Source: AR5 sp041499965 (GTDB lineage: Bacteria; Methylomirabilota; Methylomirabilia; Rokubacteriales; CSP1-6). Taken from it: a stretch of 64,000 bases of DNA. The stretch covers positions 8,468 to 72,467 of the forward strand of contig JBGQLG010000007.1 of assembly GCA_041499965.1 (NCBI GenBank), read 5' to 3'. A program made the translations under genes and the position numbers. Positions 33,320 to 41,758 of the stretch are shown piece by piece (within the stretch, counting starts at the first letter, position 1; the number at the start of each line of letters is the position of its first letter). The notes under the pieces are model-generated. The model was not told the DNA's origin, made no database searches, and saw only the letters and a list, made by a program, of their open reading frames with translations.

Positions 33320-34819
33320 ATGCGCGAGCCGGGTCGGATCCTCCTCGTCGCTTGCTACGAGCTGGGGCACCAGCCGCTCGCCGTCGCCTGGCCAGCCGCG
33401 TTCCTCGAGCGTGCCGGCTACGCTCCCGCCGTGCTCGACCTCTCGGTCGAGCCGTTTGACGCCGAGAAGATCACGCGCGCCACCTTCGTCGCCATCTCCG
33501 TCCCCATGCACACCGCCCTGCGCCTCGGCGTCATCGCCGCCCAGCGCATCCGCCAGCTCAACCCGATCGCCCACATCTGCGCCTACGGCCTCTACGCCGC
33601 CCTGAATGCGAGCGAGTTGCTCGCCGATGCTTGCGTCGACAGCGTGCTGGCCGGAGAGCTGGAAGATGAGCTGGTCGAGCTCGTCCGCACAGTGGAGGCC
33701 GGGGCGGCGGGCGAGGCGGGGGAGGCTCGCAGAGCGAATGCTGTACTGAGCGAACGAGCCTCGCCCGCCGCCCCGGCCGTCACTTCGCGCACCGTGCTGG
33801 GCAAGCTGAACTTCCCCGTGCCGTCACGCCACGCGCTCCCTGCGCTCAAGCAGTACGCGCACGTCGAGCGCGACGGCCGGCGCGATCTCGTCGCCTACGC
33901 CGAGGCCAGCCGGGGCTGCAAGCACCTGTGCCGTCACTGTCCGATCCCGCCCGTCTACGGCGGCCGCTTCTTCGTCGTGCCCGTGGAGACCGTGCTGGCC
34001 GACGTGCGGCAACAGATTCAGGCCGGCGCGGCCCACGTGACGTTCGGCGATCCAGACTTCCTCAACGGTCCGCGCCACGCGCTGGCGGTGGCCCGCGCGC
34101 TGCACGCCGAGTTCCCGCGGGTGACGTTCGACTTCACCGCGAAGATCGACCATCTGCTGGCCCAGCGCGCACACCTGGCCGAGCTGGCCGGGCTGGGCGG
34201 TGTGTTCGTGGTCTCCGCGGCGGAGTCGCTCGACGACGGCGTGCTCGCGCACCTGGCCAAGGGCCACACGCGCGCGGACATCGTCGAGGCGCTGCGCGTG
34301 ACCCGCGCGGCCGGTATCGCGCTGCGGCCCACCTGGGTGGCGTTCACGCCGTGGACGACGCTTGGGAGCTACCGGGAGTGGCTCGATTTCCTGGCCGCCG
34401 AGGGGCTGGTGGACCACGTCGACCCCGTGCAGTACGGCATCCGGCTGCTGGTGCCGCCCGGCTCGCTGCTGCTCGACCTGCCCGCGATGACGCCGCACCT
34501 CGGCGGGCTGGTGCCCGGCGGCTTCCACCACCGCTGGACGCACCCCGACCCGCGCGTCGATCGCCTGGCCGAGGAGGTCGCCGCCGCGGTGGCGGCCGCC
34601 GCCGAGCGCGACGAGGACGCCGGCCTGACGTTCGACCGCGTGCGCGGCCTCGCCGCGGCCGCCGCCGGGTCTGTGGCACCGCCCTCCGTGGCCCTGGCCA
34701 AGGGCCGCCCGCGGCCGCCCCGGCTCACCGAGCCGTGGTTCTGCTGAGCGGAGCCGACCCAGGGCCAGTTGGCCCTGTCCTTGGCCGGCGATGAATCTAT
34801 GAGTACACTACCGGTCTGA
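33320..34819 (+). CDS. CUAEP-tail radical SAM selenoprotein
   Basis: A radical SAM protein of 499 residues if the TGA at 34745-34747 is read as selenocysteine; it ends at residue 475 (TEPWFC) if not. Residues 1-125 are a B12-binding-like Rossmann unit without the DxHxxG ligand. Residues 126-153 come from a palindromic insert. The 4Fe-4S motif is Cys200-x3-Cys204-x2-Cys207 (SRGCKHLCRHC), followed by a TIM barrel. The codons after TGC-TGA read Ala-Glu-Pro-Thr, giving the Cys-Sec-Ala-Glu-Pro tail of the known CUAEP/CCAEP-tail radical SAM family, and a SECIS-like hairpin lies 12 nt beyond. NifU-like and ATP-grasp genes follow. The reaction is unknown. Confidence 0.85.
33697..33778. repeat. In-frame palindromic element inside the radical SAM gene
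   Basis: 82 bp bounded by perfect 21-bp inverted repeats (33697-33717 and 33758-33778) with an inner GAGGCTCG/CGAGCCTC palindrome. It encodes an Ala/Glu-rich linker at residues 126-153 between the two domains. It resembles mobile palindromic elements that insert in coding frames. Confidence 0.8.
34745..34777 (+). promoter_or_regulatory. Selenocysteine codon with SECIS-like hairpin
   Basis: TGA (34745-34747), 12 nt, then a 7-bp perfect stem CAGGGCC/GGCCCTG (34760-34766 and 34771-34777) with loop AGTT. The apical loop begins about 19 nt after the codon, inside the range for bacterial SECIS elements, and contains GU. Confidence 0.75.
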
Positions 34820-34830
34820 GAGGTGACGCC

Positions 34831-35112
34831 ATGAGCGACGATCTCAAGACGAAGGTACAGGACCTGATCGACACGATGATCAACCCGGCCGTCGCCGGTC
34901 ACGGTGGCTTCGTCGAGCTGATCGACGTGCAGGACAACCGGGTCTACCTGCAGATGGGCGGAGGCTGCCAGGGCTGCGGCGCCGCCGACGTCACGCTGAA
35001 GTCGGGGATCGAGCGCCTCATCAAGGAAGAGCTCCCCGAGGTGGCCGAGGTGCTGGACACCACCGACCACTCCTCCGGCACCAACCCCTACTACAGCGCC
35101 GGCAAGGCGTAG
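34831..35112 (+). CDS. NifU C-terminal-domain iron-sulfur scaffold protein
   Basis: 93 residues, NifU-like/Nfu domain with the cluster-binding C-x2-C (GGGCQGCGAADVTLKSGIER). It would carry a [4Fe-4S] cluster to target proteins. It begins 11 bp after the extended (selenocysteine-decoded) stop of the radical SAM gene, so the two are very probably co-transcribed and it may load that enzyme. The C-terminal tail (TTDHSSGTNPYYSAGKA) is an extra flexible stretch. Confidence 0.9.
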   Translation: MSDDLKTKVQDLIDTMINPAVAGHGGFVELIDVQDNRVYLQMGGGCQGCGAADVTLKSGIERLIKEELPEVAEVLDTTDHSSGTNPYYSAGKA

Positions 35113-35140
35113 CCCTCCGCCGTCGTCGGCAGGTCCACCC

Positions 35141-36370
35141 ATGGACCGGCTGCTCCTCCTCCTGCCGACGACGACGTACCGGACCGAGGACTTCCTCGCC
35201 GCCGCGCGCACGCTCGGCGTCGACATCGTCTGCGCCTCCGAGAAGCCCAGCACGTTCGAGGCCCACGCGCCCGATCATCTCCTGACGCTCGACTTCACCG
35301 ATCCCGACGCGGCCGCGGCCAAGGTGGCCGAGCTGGCCGGCCGGCGCCCCCTGAACGCGGTGGTCGGCGTCGACGACCTGACCACCGTCGCGGCCGCCGC
35401 CATCGCCGAGCGCCTCGGCCTGCGCAGCAGCGCCCTGGCCGCGGTGACGGCCGCGCGTGACAAGTACCAGATGCGCCAGTGCCTGGCCGCCGCCGGCGTG
35501 CCGATCCCGCGCTTCCGTCGCATCGCGCTGAAGGACGATCCGTTCCTGGCCGCGCGCGGCGTCGCCTTCCCCTGCGTGCTCAAGCCGCTGGCGCTCTCGG
35601 CCAGCCGCGGCGTGATCCGCGCCAACAACGTCGATCAGTTCATCGCCGCCTTCCGCCGCATCGCCGCGCTCCTGCAGCGCGACGACGTGGAGGTGAGCGG
35701 CGACGCCGCCCAGTTCCTGCTCGCCGAGCAATACCTGCCCGGCGTCGAGGTAGCGCTCGAGGGCCTGCTGGTCGGCAACACGCTGCACACGCTGGCGCTG
35801 TTCGACAAGCCCGATCCGCTCGAGGGGCCCTTCTTCGAGGAGACGATCTACATCACACCCTGCCGCCTGCCCGCCGACGTGCAGCAGGCGATCGAGCGGG
35901 TGACGGCCACGGCCTGCGCCGGGCTCGGCCTCGGCGAGGGGCCCGTGCACGCCGAGCTGCGCGTGAACGACGCGGGCCCGTGGGTGCTGGAAGTCGCCGC
36001 GCGCTCGATCGGCGGGCTCTGCTCGCGCACGCTGCGCTTCGGCACCGGGATGACGCTCGAGGAGATCATCCTCCGGCACGCGCTGGGCTGGCCGATCGCC
36101 TCGCTGGCGCGCGAGCGCCGGCCGGCCGGGGTGATGATGATCCCGATCCCGCGGGCCGGACGGTTGCAGGCGGTGCACGGCACCGAGGCGGCCGCCGCCG
36201 TGACCGGCATCGAGGAAGTCGCGATCACCGCCCACGTCGGCCAGGAGCTCGTCCCGCTTCCCGAGGGTTGGCAGTATCTCGGCTTCGTCTTCGCCCGCGC
36301 CGACACGCCCGACGCTGTCGAGGCGGCCCTGCGCGACGCCCACGCCCGCCTCACCTTCGAGATCCGGTAG
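35141..36370 (+). CDS. ATP-grasp domain ligase
   Basis: 409 residues of the carbamoyl-phosphate-synthase-like ATP-grasp family. There is an N-terminal Rossmann pre-ATP domain, the start of the ATP-grasp fold at TAARDKYQMRQCLAAAGVPI, the nucleotide loop PCVLKPLALSASRGVIRANN, and the Mg-binding strand HAELRVNDAGPWVLEVAARS with GGLCSRTLRF. It would form an amide or peptide bond via an acyl-phosphate. It follows the NifU-like gene by 28 bp, completing a radical SAM / NifU / ATP-grasp cluster. The substrates are unknown. Confidence 0.87.
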   Translation: MDRLLLLLPTTTYRTEDFLAAARTLGVDIVCASEKPSTFEAHAPDHLLTLDFTDPDAAAAKVAELAGRRPLNAVVGVDDLTTVAAAAIAERLGLRSSALAAVTAARDKYQMRQCLAAAGVPIPRFRRIALKDDPFLAARGVAFPCVLKPLALSASRGVIRANNVDQFIAAFRRIAALLQRDDVEVSGDAAQFLLAEQYLPGVEVALEGLLVGNTLHTLALFDKPDPLEGPFFEETIYITPCRLPADVQQAIERVTATACAGLGLGEGPVHAELRVNDAGPWVLEVAARSIGGLCSRTLRFGTGMTLEEIILRHALGWPIASLARERRPAGVMMIPIPRAGRLQAVHGTEAAAAVTGIEEVAITAHVGQELVPLPEGWQYLGFVFARADTPDAVEAALRDAHARLTFEIR

Positions 36371-36479
36371 CCCACCCACGACCCGTTCCGGCCCAGAGTC
36401 GAGGGCCTGGATATTGCTCCCATGAGATGGAACCCCGGGCAGCCGCCCGAGGGTAACTCCGACAACGGGAGGACGTGAC

Positions 36480-36800
36480 ATGCAGAAGCTGATGTTCGCG
36501 CTGTTGGTCGGGATCATTGCGCTGACACCGGCGATCGTCGCGGCCCAGACGGGCAGCGGCGGCGCGGGAGCACCGAGTGGCTCCAGCTCGAGCCCGTCGG
36601 GGACGTCGGGCAGCCCCGGCACCAGCGCTCCGTCGAGCGGTGGCGCCACCACGGCGCCGGGCGCGGGCGGGTCGACCTCGCCGTCGGCGAGCCCGTCGGG
36701 GAGCAGCACCAAGGACTTCACGACGTTTCACACCAAGGCCGACTGCGAGAAGGCGGGCGGCATGTGGCAGACCGCTTCCAGCAGCTGCCTGGGCAAGTAG
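36480..36800 (+). CDS. Small secreted Ser/Gly/Pro-rich protein
   Basis: 106 residues. A signal peptide (LMFALLVGIIALTPAIVAAQ) precedes a low-complexity Gly/Ser/Pro/Thr region of about 50 residues and a short compact end with two cysteines (ADCEKAGG, SSCLGK) that could make a disulfide. ATG 36480 has a GGGAGG site. Function is unknown; similar short proteins are exported and repeat-rich. It is followed by a strong hairpin repeat. Confidence 0.75.
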   Translation: MQKLMFALLVGIIALTPAIVAAQTGSGGAGAPSGSSSSPSGTSGSPGTSAPSSGGATTAPGAGGSTSPSASPSGSSTKDFTTFHTKADCEKAGGMWQTASSSCLGK

Positions 36801-36815
36801 GCAACTGATGTCGAG

Positions 36816-36867
36816 GGGCGCCACGGCTCGGCCGTGGCGCCCCGAGCGGGGGGCCATGCCGGGGCCA
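36816..36867. repeat. Dispersed hairpin repeat, diverged copy; probable terminator
   Basis: A 12-bp perfect stem GGGCGCCACGGC/GCCGTGGCGCCC (36817-36828, 36832-36843) with a 3-nt loop, followed by GGGGGGCCATGCCGGGGCC. It has the same order as the other repeats but a different stem sequence. It lies 16 bp beyond the small secreted protein gene and could terminate it. Confidence 0.65.
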
Positions 36868-36880
36868 CACCAGCGTCGCA

Positions 36881-36954
36881 GAGGAGCGCCGCGGCGTGGC
36901 CGCGGCGTGACGAACGTCGGGGGGGGGGTGGGGGGCCATGTCGGGGCCCCCCAT
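36881..36954. repeat. Dispersed double-hairpin repeat, copy 3
   Basis: GAGGAGCG, hairpin CCGCGGC/GCCGCGG, GTGACGA, a G-rich run including ten consecutive G residues, then GGGGGGCC-N7-GGCCCCCC. It ends a few bases from the DUF2229 gene stop. Confidence 0.8.
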
Positions 36955-36958
36955 GTTG

Positions 36959-38152
36959 CTAATCCAGCAGCGGGCAGTTGGGCGGCGACGCCGCCAGCTT
37001 CTTCTCGATGATCCCGGCGGCGTAGCGTTCCAGGTAGTGCGCGATCGTCTCCACCCGGATCTTCACCGAGCCGGCCGGCTTGGTGGAATCGAGGTCCTGG
37101 AAGGAGAAGAACAGCGTGCCGGAGCGCTCGATGATCTGCTGCACCGGCGTGTAGGTCGGCTGGTCCATCCCACACTCGTAGGAGGACATCCGCACCACGC
37201 AGGCGATCCACGGGATGCGCGCAGCCACCTTGGCGCCCCACAGGATCTCATTGGTGTTCGACGAGTAGGACGACTGCCAGACGTCGTGGATGTCGAACGG
37301 CGACTTGATGTGGCCGGCCCGGATGTCGTCGCCGAACGCCCACTGCATCAGGTCGTCGTCGATGGGGAAGTACTGCATCCACAAGATGGGATAGCCGTAG
37401 GCCTGCAGGTCGACCTCGATCTCGTGGCCGATGCCGGGATCCATGTGGTACGGCCGGGCCACCACCATGAGGCAGGGCTTGCTCTCCCGCGCGCACCACT
37501 CCAGTACCTCACGCGACTTTTTGCGCAGCTTCTCGTTGAACGTCCGGAGCGCCTGGTAACCTTCGTCCACCGCGCGGGCCATCTCCTCGCGCGTGAGCCC
37601 CGGGACCGCCTCGTGCATCCCCTCGTAGAGCTGCTTGGGGACCAGCCGCGGCTCGTCGAGCGAGACGAACGGTGTGACGTACTGGATGCCGTTGTCGGCG
37701 AAGACGTCGCCTTCCTTGAGGAAGCCGGCCTTGATGTTCTCGGGGGCCGCCATGACGCGCGGACAGGTCAGGGCCTTGGCCACGTGCCCCGACAGGAAGG
37801 AGGGCAGGTTGTAGATCATCGGCGACAGGATGATGTCGAGCTTCTGCCGCTGGCCGAACACCAGCTCGCCGTAGTGGCCGGACATGCACTTGACCGGGTA
37901 GCAGCAGTCGACGGTGCCGCGGCCCTTGCCGAACTGCCGCCCCTGCTCTTCCGAGGTGTCCGAGGAAAAGATGATGTTGCGCTGGTCGAAGCCCAGACTG
38001 CCGAGCAGGCCCACCCAGAACTGATGGGTGTTCCAGAGGTTCAGGACGCGCGGGATGCCGACCCGGAGCTTACTCCTCGAGGACGGCGGCGGTGTCCCGG
38101 GCCCGGCGGAACGCGTCCTTGCGAACCATTTCGGCAACGTTAGGGTAGTCAC
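36959..38152 (-). CDS. DUF2229 protein of a BadF/HgdB-type activase system
   Basis: 397 residues. The DUF2229 domain starts at RVGIPRVLNLWNTHQFWVGL near residue 30. Cysteines in GRGTVDCCYPVKCMSGHYGE, ALTCPRVMAAP and RMSSYECGMDQPT are candidate iron-sulfur ligands. In many genomes this domain is fused to BadF-type ATPase and HgdB-like units; here it is a separate last gene. The ATG at 38152 overlaps the upstream gene by 83 bp. No ATG or GTG occurs nearer the domain start, so the true start is uncertain (TTG at 38137 is an alternative). Confidence 0.8.
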   Translation of the reverse strand: MTTLTLPKWFARTRSAGPGTPPPSSRSKLRVGIPRVLNLWNTHQFWVGLLGSLGFDQRNIIFSSDTSEEQGRQFGKGRGTVDCCYPVKCMSGHYGELVFGQRQKLDIILSPMIYNLPSFLSGHVAKALTCPRVMAAPENIKAGFLKEGDVFADNGIQYVTPFVSLDEPRLVPKQLYEGMHEAVPGLTREEMARAVDEGYQALRTFNEKLRKKSREVLEWCARESKPCLMVVARPYHMDPGIGHEIEVDLQAYGYPILWMQYFPIDDDLMQWAFGDDIRAGHIKSPFDIHDVWQSSYSSNTNEILWGAKVAARIPWIACVVRMSSYECGMDQPTYTPVQQIIERSGTLFFSFQDLDSTKPAGSVKIRVETIAHYLERYAAGIIEKKLAASPPNCPLLD

Positions 38153-40244
38153 GCTTGACCTCCTCGAGCTTGGCCTTCACCACGCGCATCTCGTTGACGT
38201 CCTCGACGAGGCCCTTGGGACACGAGTTGCCGCTGATCACGCGCTCCCACCCCTCGGCCAGCGGCAGCTTGCTCCACGCCCGCCCCTTGGCCCCGGGGAG
38301 CTGCACGTCGATGAACGTGCGGGTGCAGTTGATCGGGCACCACTTGCAGACGGTCTCGGCGGCGGTCGTGCTCGTGTAGGTCAGCGCCGCGATCGCGTCG
38401 AAGCCGCGGAAGCGCGAGGCCGGGTTGTTCTTGCGCCAGTCGCCCGCGCACAGCGCCGCCCCGATGGCGCCGGCCTCGCCCGAGTACGGATGGACCACCA
38501 CCTCGGCGTCCGGCACCTTGCTGCGGATGAAGTCGACCTGGGCCTTGACCACCGCCATGTTGCGATGGGTGCCGCCCTGCAGGACGAACTTGCGCCCGGC
38601 CGACCTGAGATTCTGGAGCTGGCCGGCGTAGATCCACACGTTGACCGGCAGCACCGCGGCCAGCGCGGCCATGATCTCCTCGGCCGACCAGCCCTTGCGC
38701 TGCTGGTTGACGATGTCGGACTGCAAGAAGACGCCGCAGCCCATGGCCAGGCTCGGCATCGACTTGGCCTCGAACGCGCGGTCGGCGTAGTGCTCCAGCG
38801 GGATGTTGTAGCGTTCGGCCACGCCCTGCAGGAAGGCGCCGTTGCCCGAGGAGCACTGGCTGTTGAGCCGGAAGTCGGCCACCGTGCCCTGGCGCAGGAT
38901 CATGATCTTGACGTCGGTGCCGCCCACGTCGCAGATCACATCGGCGTCGGCGTAGAAGTGCAGCGCGGCGGTGGCGTGGGCCACGGTCTCGACCACGCCG
39001 ACATCCGCGCCCAGCACGTCCTTGAGCAGGTCCTTGCCGTAGCCGGTCAGCGCCAGGCCGCCGACGTCGGTGAAGCCGGCCTCGTGCACCTGGCGGAACA
39101 GCGACTGGGCATCCTCGATCGGGTTGCCCTTGGACAGCGCGTAGCAGGAGAAGAGCAGCTCGCGGTCGTCGGAGAGGACGACCGCCTTGGCGGTGGTGCT
39201 GCCGAAGTCGCAGCCGAGCAGCACCGAGCCGACGTGGGCCTCGCGCGCCGGGCACACCGGCGCCGGCCGCACGTACTCGCTCACGAAGGTGGCGAGATCG
39301 CCCTGGCCGCTGATGAGGCCCTTGGCGCCCTCCTTGGCCTTCGCCTCGTGCTGGCCCTCCTTCACCCACCACTCGAGCTTCTCGCGGCCCTGGTAGACGG
39401 CGACCTCGGGCTTCTCGCCCTTGCCGATCTCGACGCAGCCCAGGCAGGCGTAGTAGAGCGCCTCGGTGGGCACGACGATGAGGGAGGCCACGTCGCGCCC
39501 CTCGGGCAGCTCGACCTTGCGCTGGCTCCACAGCTTGCCCAGGTGGTAGCGCCAGGCCTCCTGCAGTCCCTTGAAGAACAGGTTGGGGCCGCCGAGCAGC
39601 AGCACCTCCGGCAGCGGCGTGTTGCCCTTGGTCAGCGTGGCCAGGTTCTGGTAGACGACCGCCTCGAACAGGCTGGCGATGATCTCCTCGACCGGCACGC
39701 CCGTCTTCACCAGCGTGTTGGCGTCGGTCTCGGCGAAGATCCCGCACTTGCTCGAGATCTTGTGCAGGCTCATGTCGGCGTAGGCCATCTCGGCCAGCCG
39801 CTCGGTCGGCACCTGCAGCTTGCGGGCGGTCTTCTCGATGAAGGTGCCGGTGCCGCCGCTGCAGGCCGACTGCATGAAGACCTGCTTGGACTTGCCGGTG
39901 CCGCTGGCGGTAAAGAAGATGGTCTTCATGTCCTCGCCGCCGATCTCGGACACGAAGCGCACGTCGGGGTGGAGCTGCTCGACGCAGGCGGCGACCGCCA
40001 CCACCTCCTGGATCAGCTTGCCCCCCACCTGCGGAGCGATGAAGCCGGCGCCGGAGCCGGTGAAGAACACGCGGTCCGTCCCGGCCGTGAGGCCGACCTC
40101 GGTCTCCATCCGCCCCAGGAACTCGACGACCTTCTCGGCCTGCTTGGTGTTGTGCCGCTGGTAGTCCTGCCAGGTGACCTTGCCGTTCTCGACGACGGCG
40201 GCCTTGACGGTGGTCGAACCGACGTCGACGCCGACGAGCTTCAC
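38070..40244 (-). CDS. Double BadF/BcrA-type CoA-substrate enzyme activase (ATPase)
   Basis: 724 residues with two ASKHA ATPase domains. The first starts GVDVGSTTVKAAVVE and has the cluster cysteines in MQSACSGGTGTF and SSKCGIFAETD. The second starts GCDFGSTTAKAVVLSDD and contains DVGGTDVKIMILRQG with SQCSSGNGAFL and MGCGVFLQSD. A Cys-rich end (KWCPINCTRTF) follows. Such activators use ATP to drive a low-potential electron into a partner. GTG 40244 overlaps the upstream stop. Confidence 0.87.
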   Translation of the reverse strand: MKLVGVDVGSTTVKAAVVENGKVTWQDYQRHNTKQAEKVVEFLGRMETEVGLTAGTDRVFFTGSGAGFIAPQVGGKLIQEVVAVAACVEQLHPDVRFVSEIGGEDMKTIFFTASGTGKSKQVFMQSACSGGTGTFIEKTARKLQVPTERLAEMAYADMSLHKISSKCGIFAETDANTLVKTGVPVEEIIASLFEAVVYQNLATLTKGNTPLPEVLLLGGPNLFFKGLQEAWRYHLGKLWSQRKVELPEGRDVASLIVVPTEALYYACLGCVEIGKGEKPEVAVYQGREKLEWWVKEGQHEAKAKEGAKGLISGQGDLATFVSEYVRPAPVCPAREAHVGSVLLGCDFGSTTAKAVVLSDDRELLFSCYALSKGNPIEDAQSLFRQVHEAGFTDVGGLALTGYGKDLLKDVLGADVGVVETVAHATAALHFYADADVICDVGGTDVKIMILRQGTVADFRLNSQCSSGNGAFLQGVAERYNIPLEHYADRAFEAKSMPSLAMGCGVFLQSDIVNQQRKGWSAEEIMAALAAVLPVNVWIYAGQLQNLRSAGRKFVLQGGTHRNMAVVKAQVDFIRSKVPDAEVVVHPYSGEAGAIGAALCAGDWRKNNPASRFRGFDAIAALTYTSTTAAETVCKWCPINCTRTFIDVQLPGAKGRAWSKLPLAEGWERVISGNSCPKGLVEDVNEMRVVKAKLEEVKRDYPNVAEMVRKDAFRRARDTAAVLEE

Positions 40245-41758
40245 GAGATCCGCCGGCCCATCTTCTGGGCGACGTGGAGGACGACCTTGGCCGCGGTCCC
40301 GCACGTGGTGTTGTCGTGCGGGATCTTGTAGGTGGCCTTCTTCATCTCGGGATGGGCGTGCAGGTAGGCGCGGACCTCGTCGAGCGTGAGGCCGGTCCGG
40401 GCCAGCACGTCGTCGAACTCGCGCTGGGCGCGCTTCTTGGCCTCGGTGAGGATCATCTGGCAGCGCGAGAGCGCGTGGACCTCGGCGTCGCCCTTGATCT
40501 CCAGCGGCGCGTAGAGGATCTCCGGGTACTTGCCGAGCACGCCCGACATGGCGCCGATCGACATCGTGTTCGGCATGCAGGAGTACGGCGACAGCTCGCA
40601 GATCATGTGGGCCTTCTTCTTCTGGTAGGCCCAGATCGCCTTGCCGACCAGCATGTCGCCCTCGCCCCCGTCCAGGCGGCTGTGGAAGTACGGCGCGGCC
40701 AGCCGCCGCAGCTCGAGCTGGTGCGGCATCTCGTGCGGCACGTTGCCCATCGCCCGGCGCAGCCGGTTGACGGTGAGGCGGAGGATGCCCTGACCGAGGC
40801 GGCCGAGGCCCAGCTTGAGCCGCGCGCCCTTCTCGATGCCGCTGTAGTCCTCGAAGCGCTGCAGGCCCAGGCGCAGCAGGTAGTCCATCCAGATGGTGAT
40901 GCCGGCCGGGTAGACCTCGCCGCCCTCGGCCTCGAGCCAGCGGTGGATGTTGTAGTTCGGGTCGCCCTCGACCGTCTGCAGATAGAACTCGCCGGTGATC
41001 TTTACCTTCGGCTTCACCCGCAGCCGATCGACCTCGATCTCCGAGAACTTCCGGTACACCTCGCGCATGGCCCGCGTGAAATACGGCGTGGTGAGGTGCC
41101 ACAGCACCGATGTCTTCGGCGACATCGTGGGCCGGTTGCGGAAGACCTCGGAGAGGTAGTCCACGCACTCCTTGACGACGGCCTCGGTCTGGCCGGGCAG
41201 CACCTCGTAGGGCCGCACCTGGTACTCGAGGTCCTGCACGAGGTCGGTGCAGAAGATGCCCCACAGGCAGCCGAGCGTCATCGGCAGGTTCAAGTCCAGG
41301 CCGTCGCCCATGTTCTGGTCCAGGTTGTCTTGGGCCATGAGGAACATGCGGAAGGCGCCGAGCCCGCTGTTGCGCAGCGCCAGCTCGTAGCTCTGGTGGT
41401 ACTGGCCGAACCGGCAGGCGCCGCAGGAGCCGGCGGTGAGGTAGACGAACTTCTTGTTCACCTCCTCGACGCTCGACTGCTTCGATTCCTTCTTCAGGAA
41501 GTTGACGAGGTTGCCCGTGGTGAAGCTCGTCGGGCAGCATTGCCCGATGTCGGCGACCTCGCGGCCGGTCAGGAGGTCTTCCTTGGTGGCCACCGGGAGG
41601 ATCTGAGCCTTGTAGCCCGTGCCCTCCAGCACGGCCTGGATGACCCGCTCGATGCGCCAGTGCAGGCCGCCGAACAGGATGGTGGTCGCGTCGCGCTCGG
41701 CGCGGGTGAACGGCTTGGGGGTGTACGCGCGGTAGTGCTCAGTTGAGAGCGTCGCCAT
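40241..41758 (-). CDS. HgdB/BcrC-like iron-sulfur protein (acyl-CoA dehydratase activase-related)
   Basis: 505 residues. Cys motifs GQCCPTSF, AGSCGACRFGQYHQSY and LSPYSCMPNTMS resemble the cluster-binding sites of 2-hydroxyacyl-CoA dehydratase/benzoyl-CoA reductase-type subunits in the large fused activase-related proteins. It would accept electrons from the BadF-type ATPase encoded next. ATG 41758 has GGAGGA upstream. It overlaps the ferritin-like gene stop by 20 bp, so all four genes are translationally linked. Confidence 0.83.
   Translation of the reverse strand: MATLSTEHYRAYTPKPFTRAERDATTILFGGLHWRIERVIQAVLEGTGYKAQILPVATKEDLLTGREVADIGQCCPTSFTTGNLVNFLKKESKQSSVEEVNKKFVYLTAGSCGACRFGQYHQSYELALRNSGLGAFRMFLMAQDNLDQNMGDGLDLNLPMTLGCLWGIFCTDLVQDLEYQVRPYEVLPGQTEAVVKECVDYLSEVFRNRPTMSPKTSVLWHLTTPYFTRAMREVYRKFSEIEVDRLRVKPKVKITGEFYLQTVEGDPNYNIHRWLEAEGGEVYPAGITIWMDYLLRLGLQRFEDYSGIEKGARLKLGLGRLGQGILRLTVNRLRRAMGNVPHEMPHQLELRRLAAPYFHSRLDGGEGDMLVGKAIWAYQKKKAHMICELSPYSCMPNTMSIGAMSGVLGKYPEILYAPLEIKGDAEVHALSRCQMILTEAKKRAQREFDDVLARTGLTLDEVRAYLHAHPEMKKATYKIPHDNTTCGTAAKVVLHVAQKMGRRIS

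Noticed and set aside
36911..36940. Long run of G as a possible sequencing artefact or quadruplex gene
   Set aside because: It belongs to the G-rich spacer of the dispersed repeat, which is present in the other copies at shorter length. Length error is possible, but no separate feature is needed.
38028..40331. Open frame of 767 codons on the plus strand
   Set aside because: It is the antisense of the double BadF-type ATPase gene. Its composition is His/Leu/Gly-rich with no motif, so it is a shadow.
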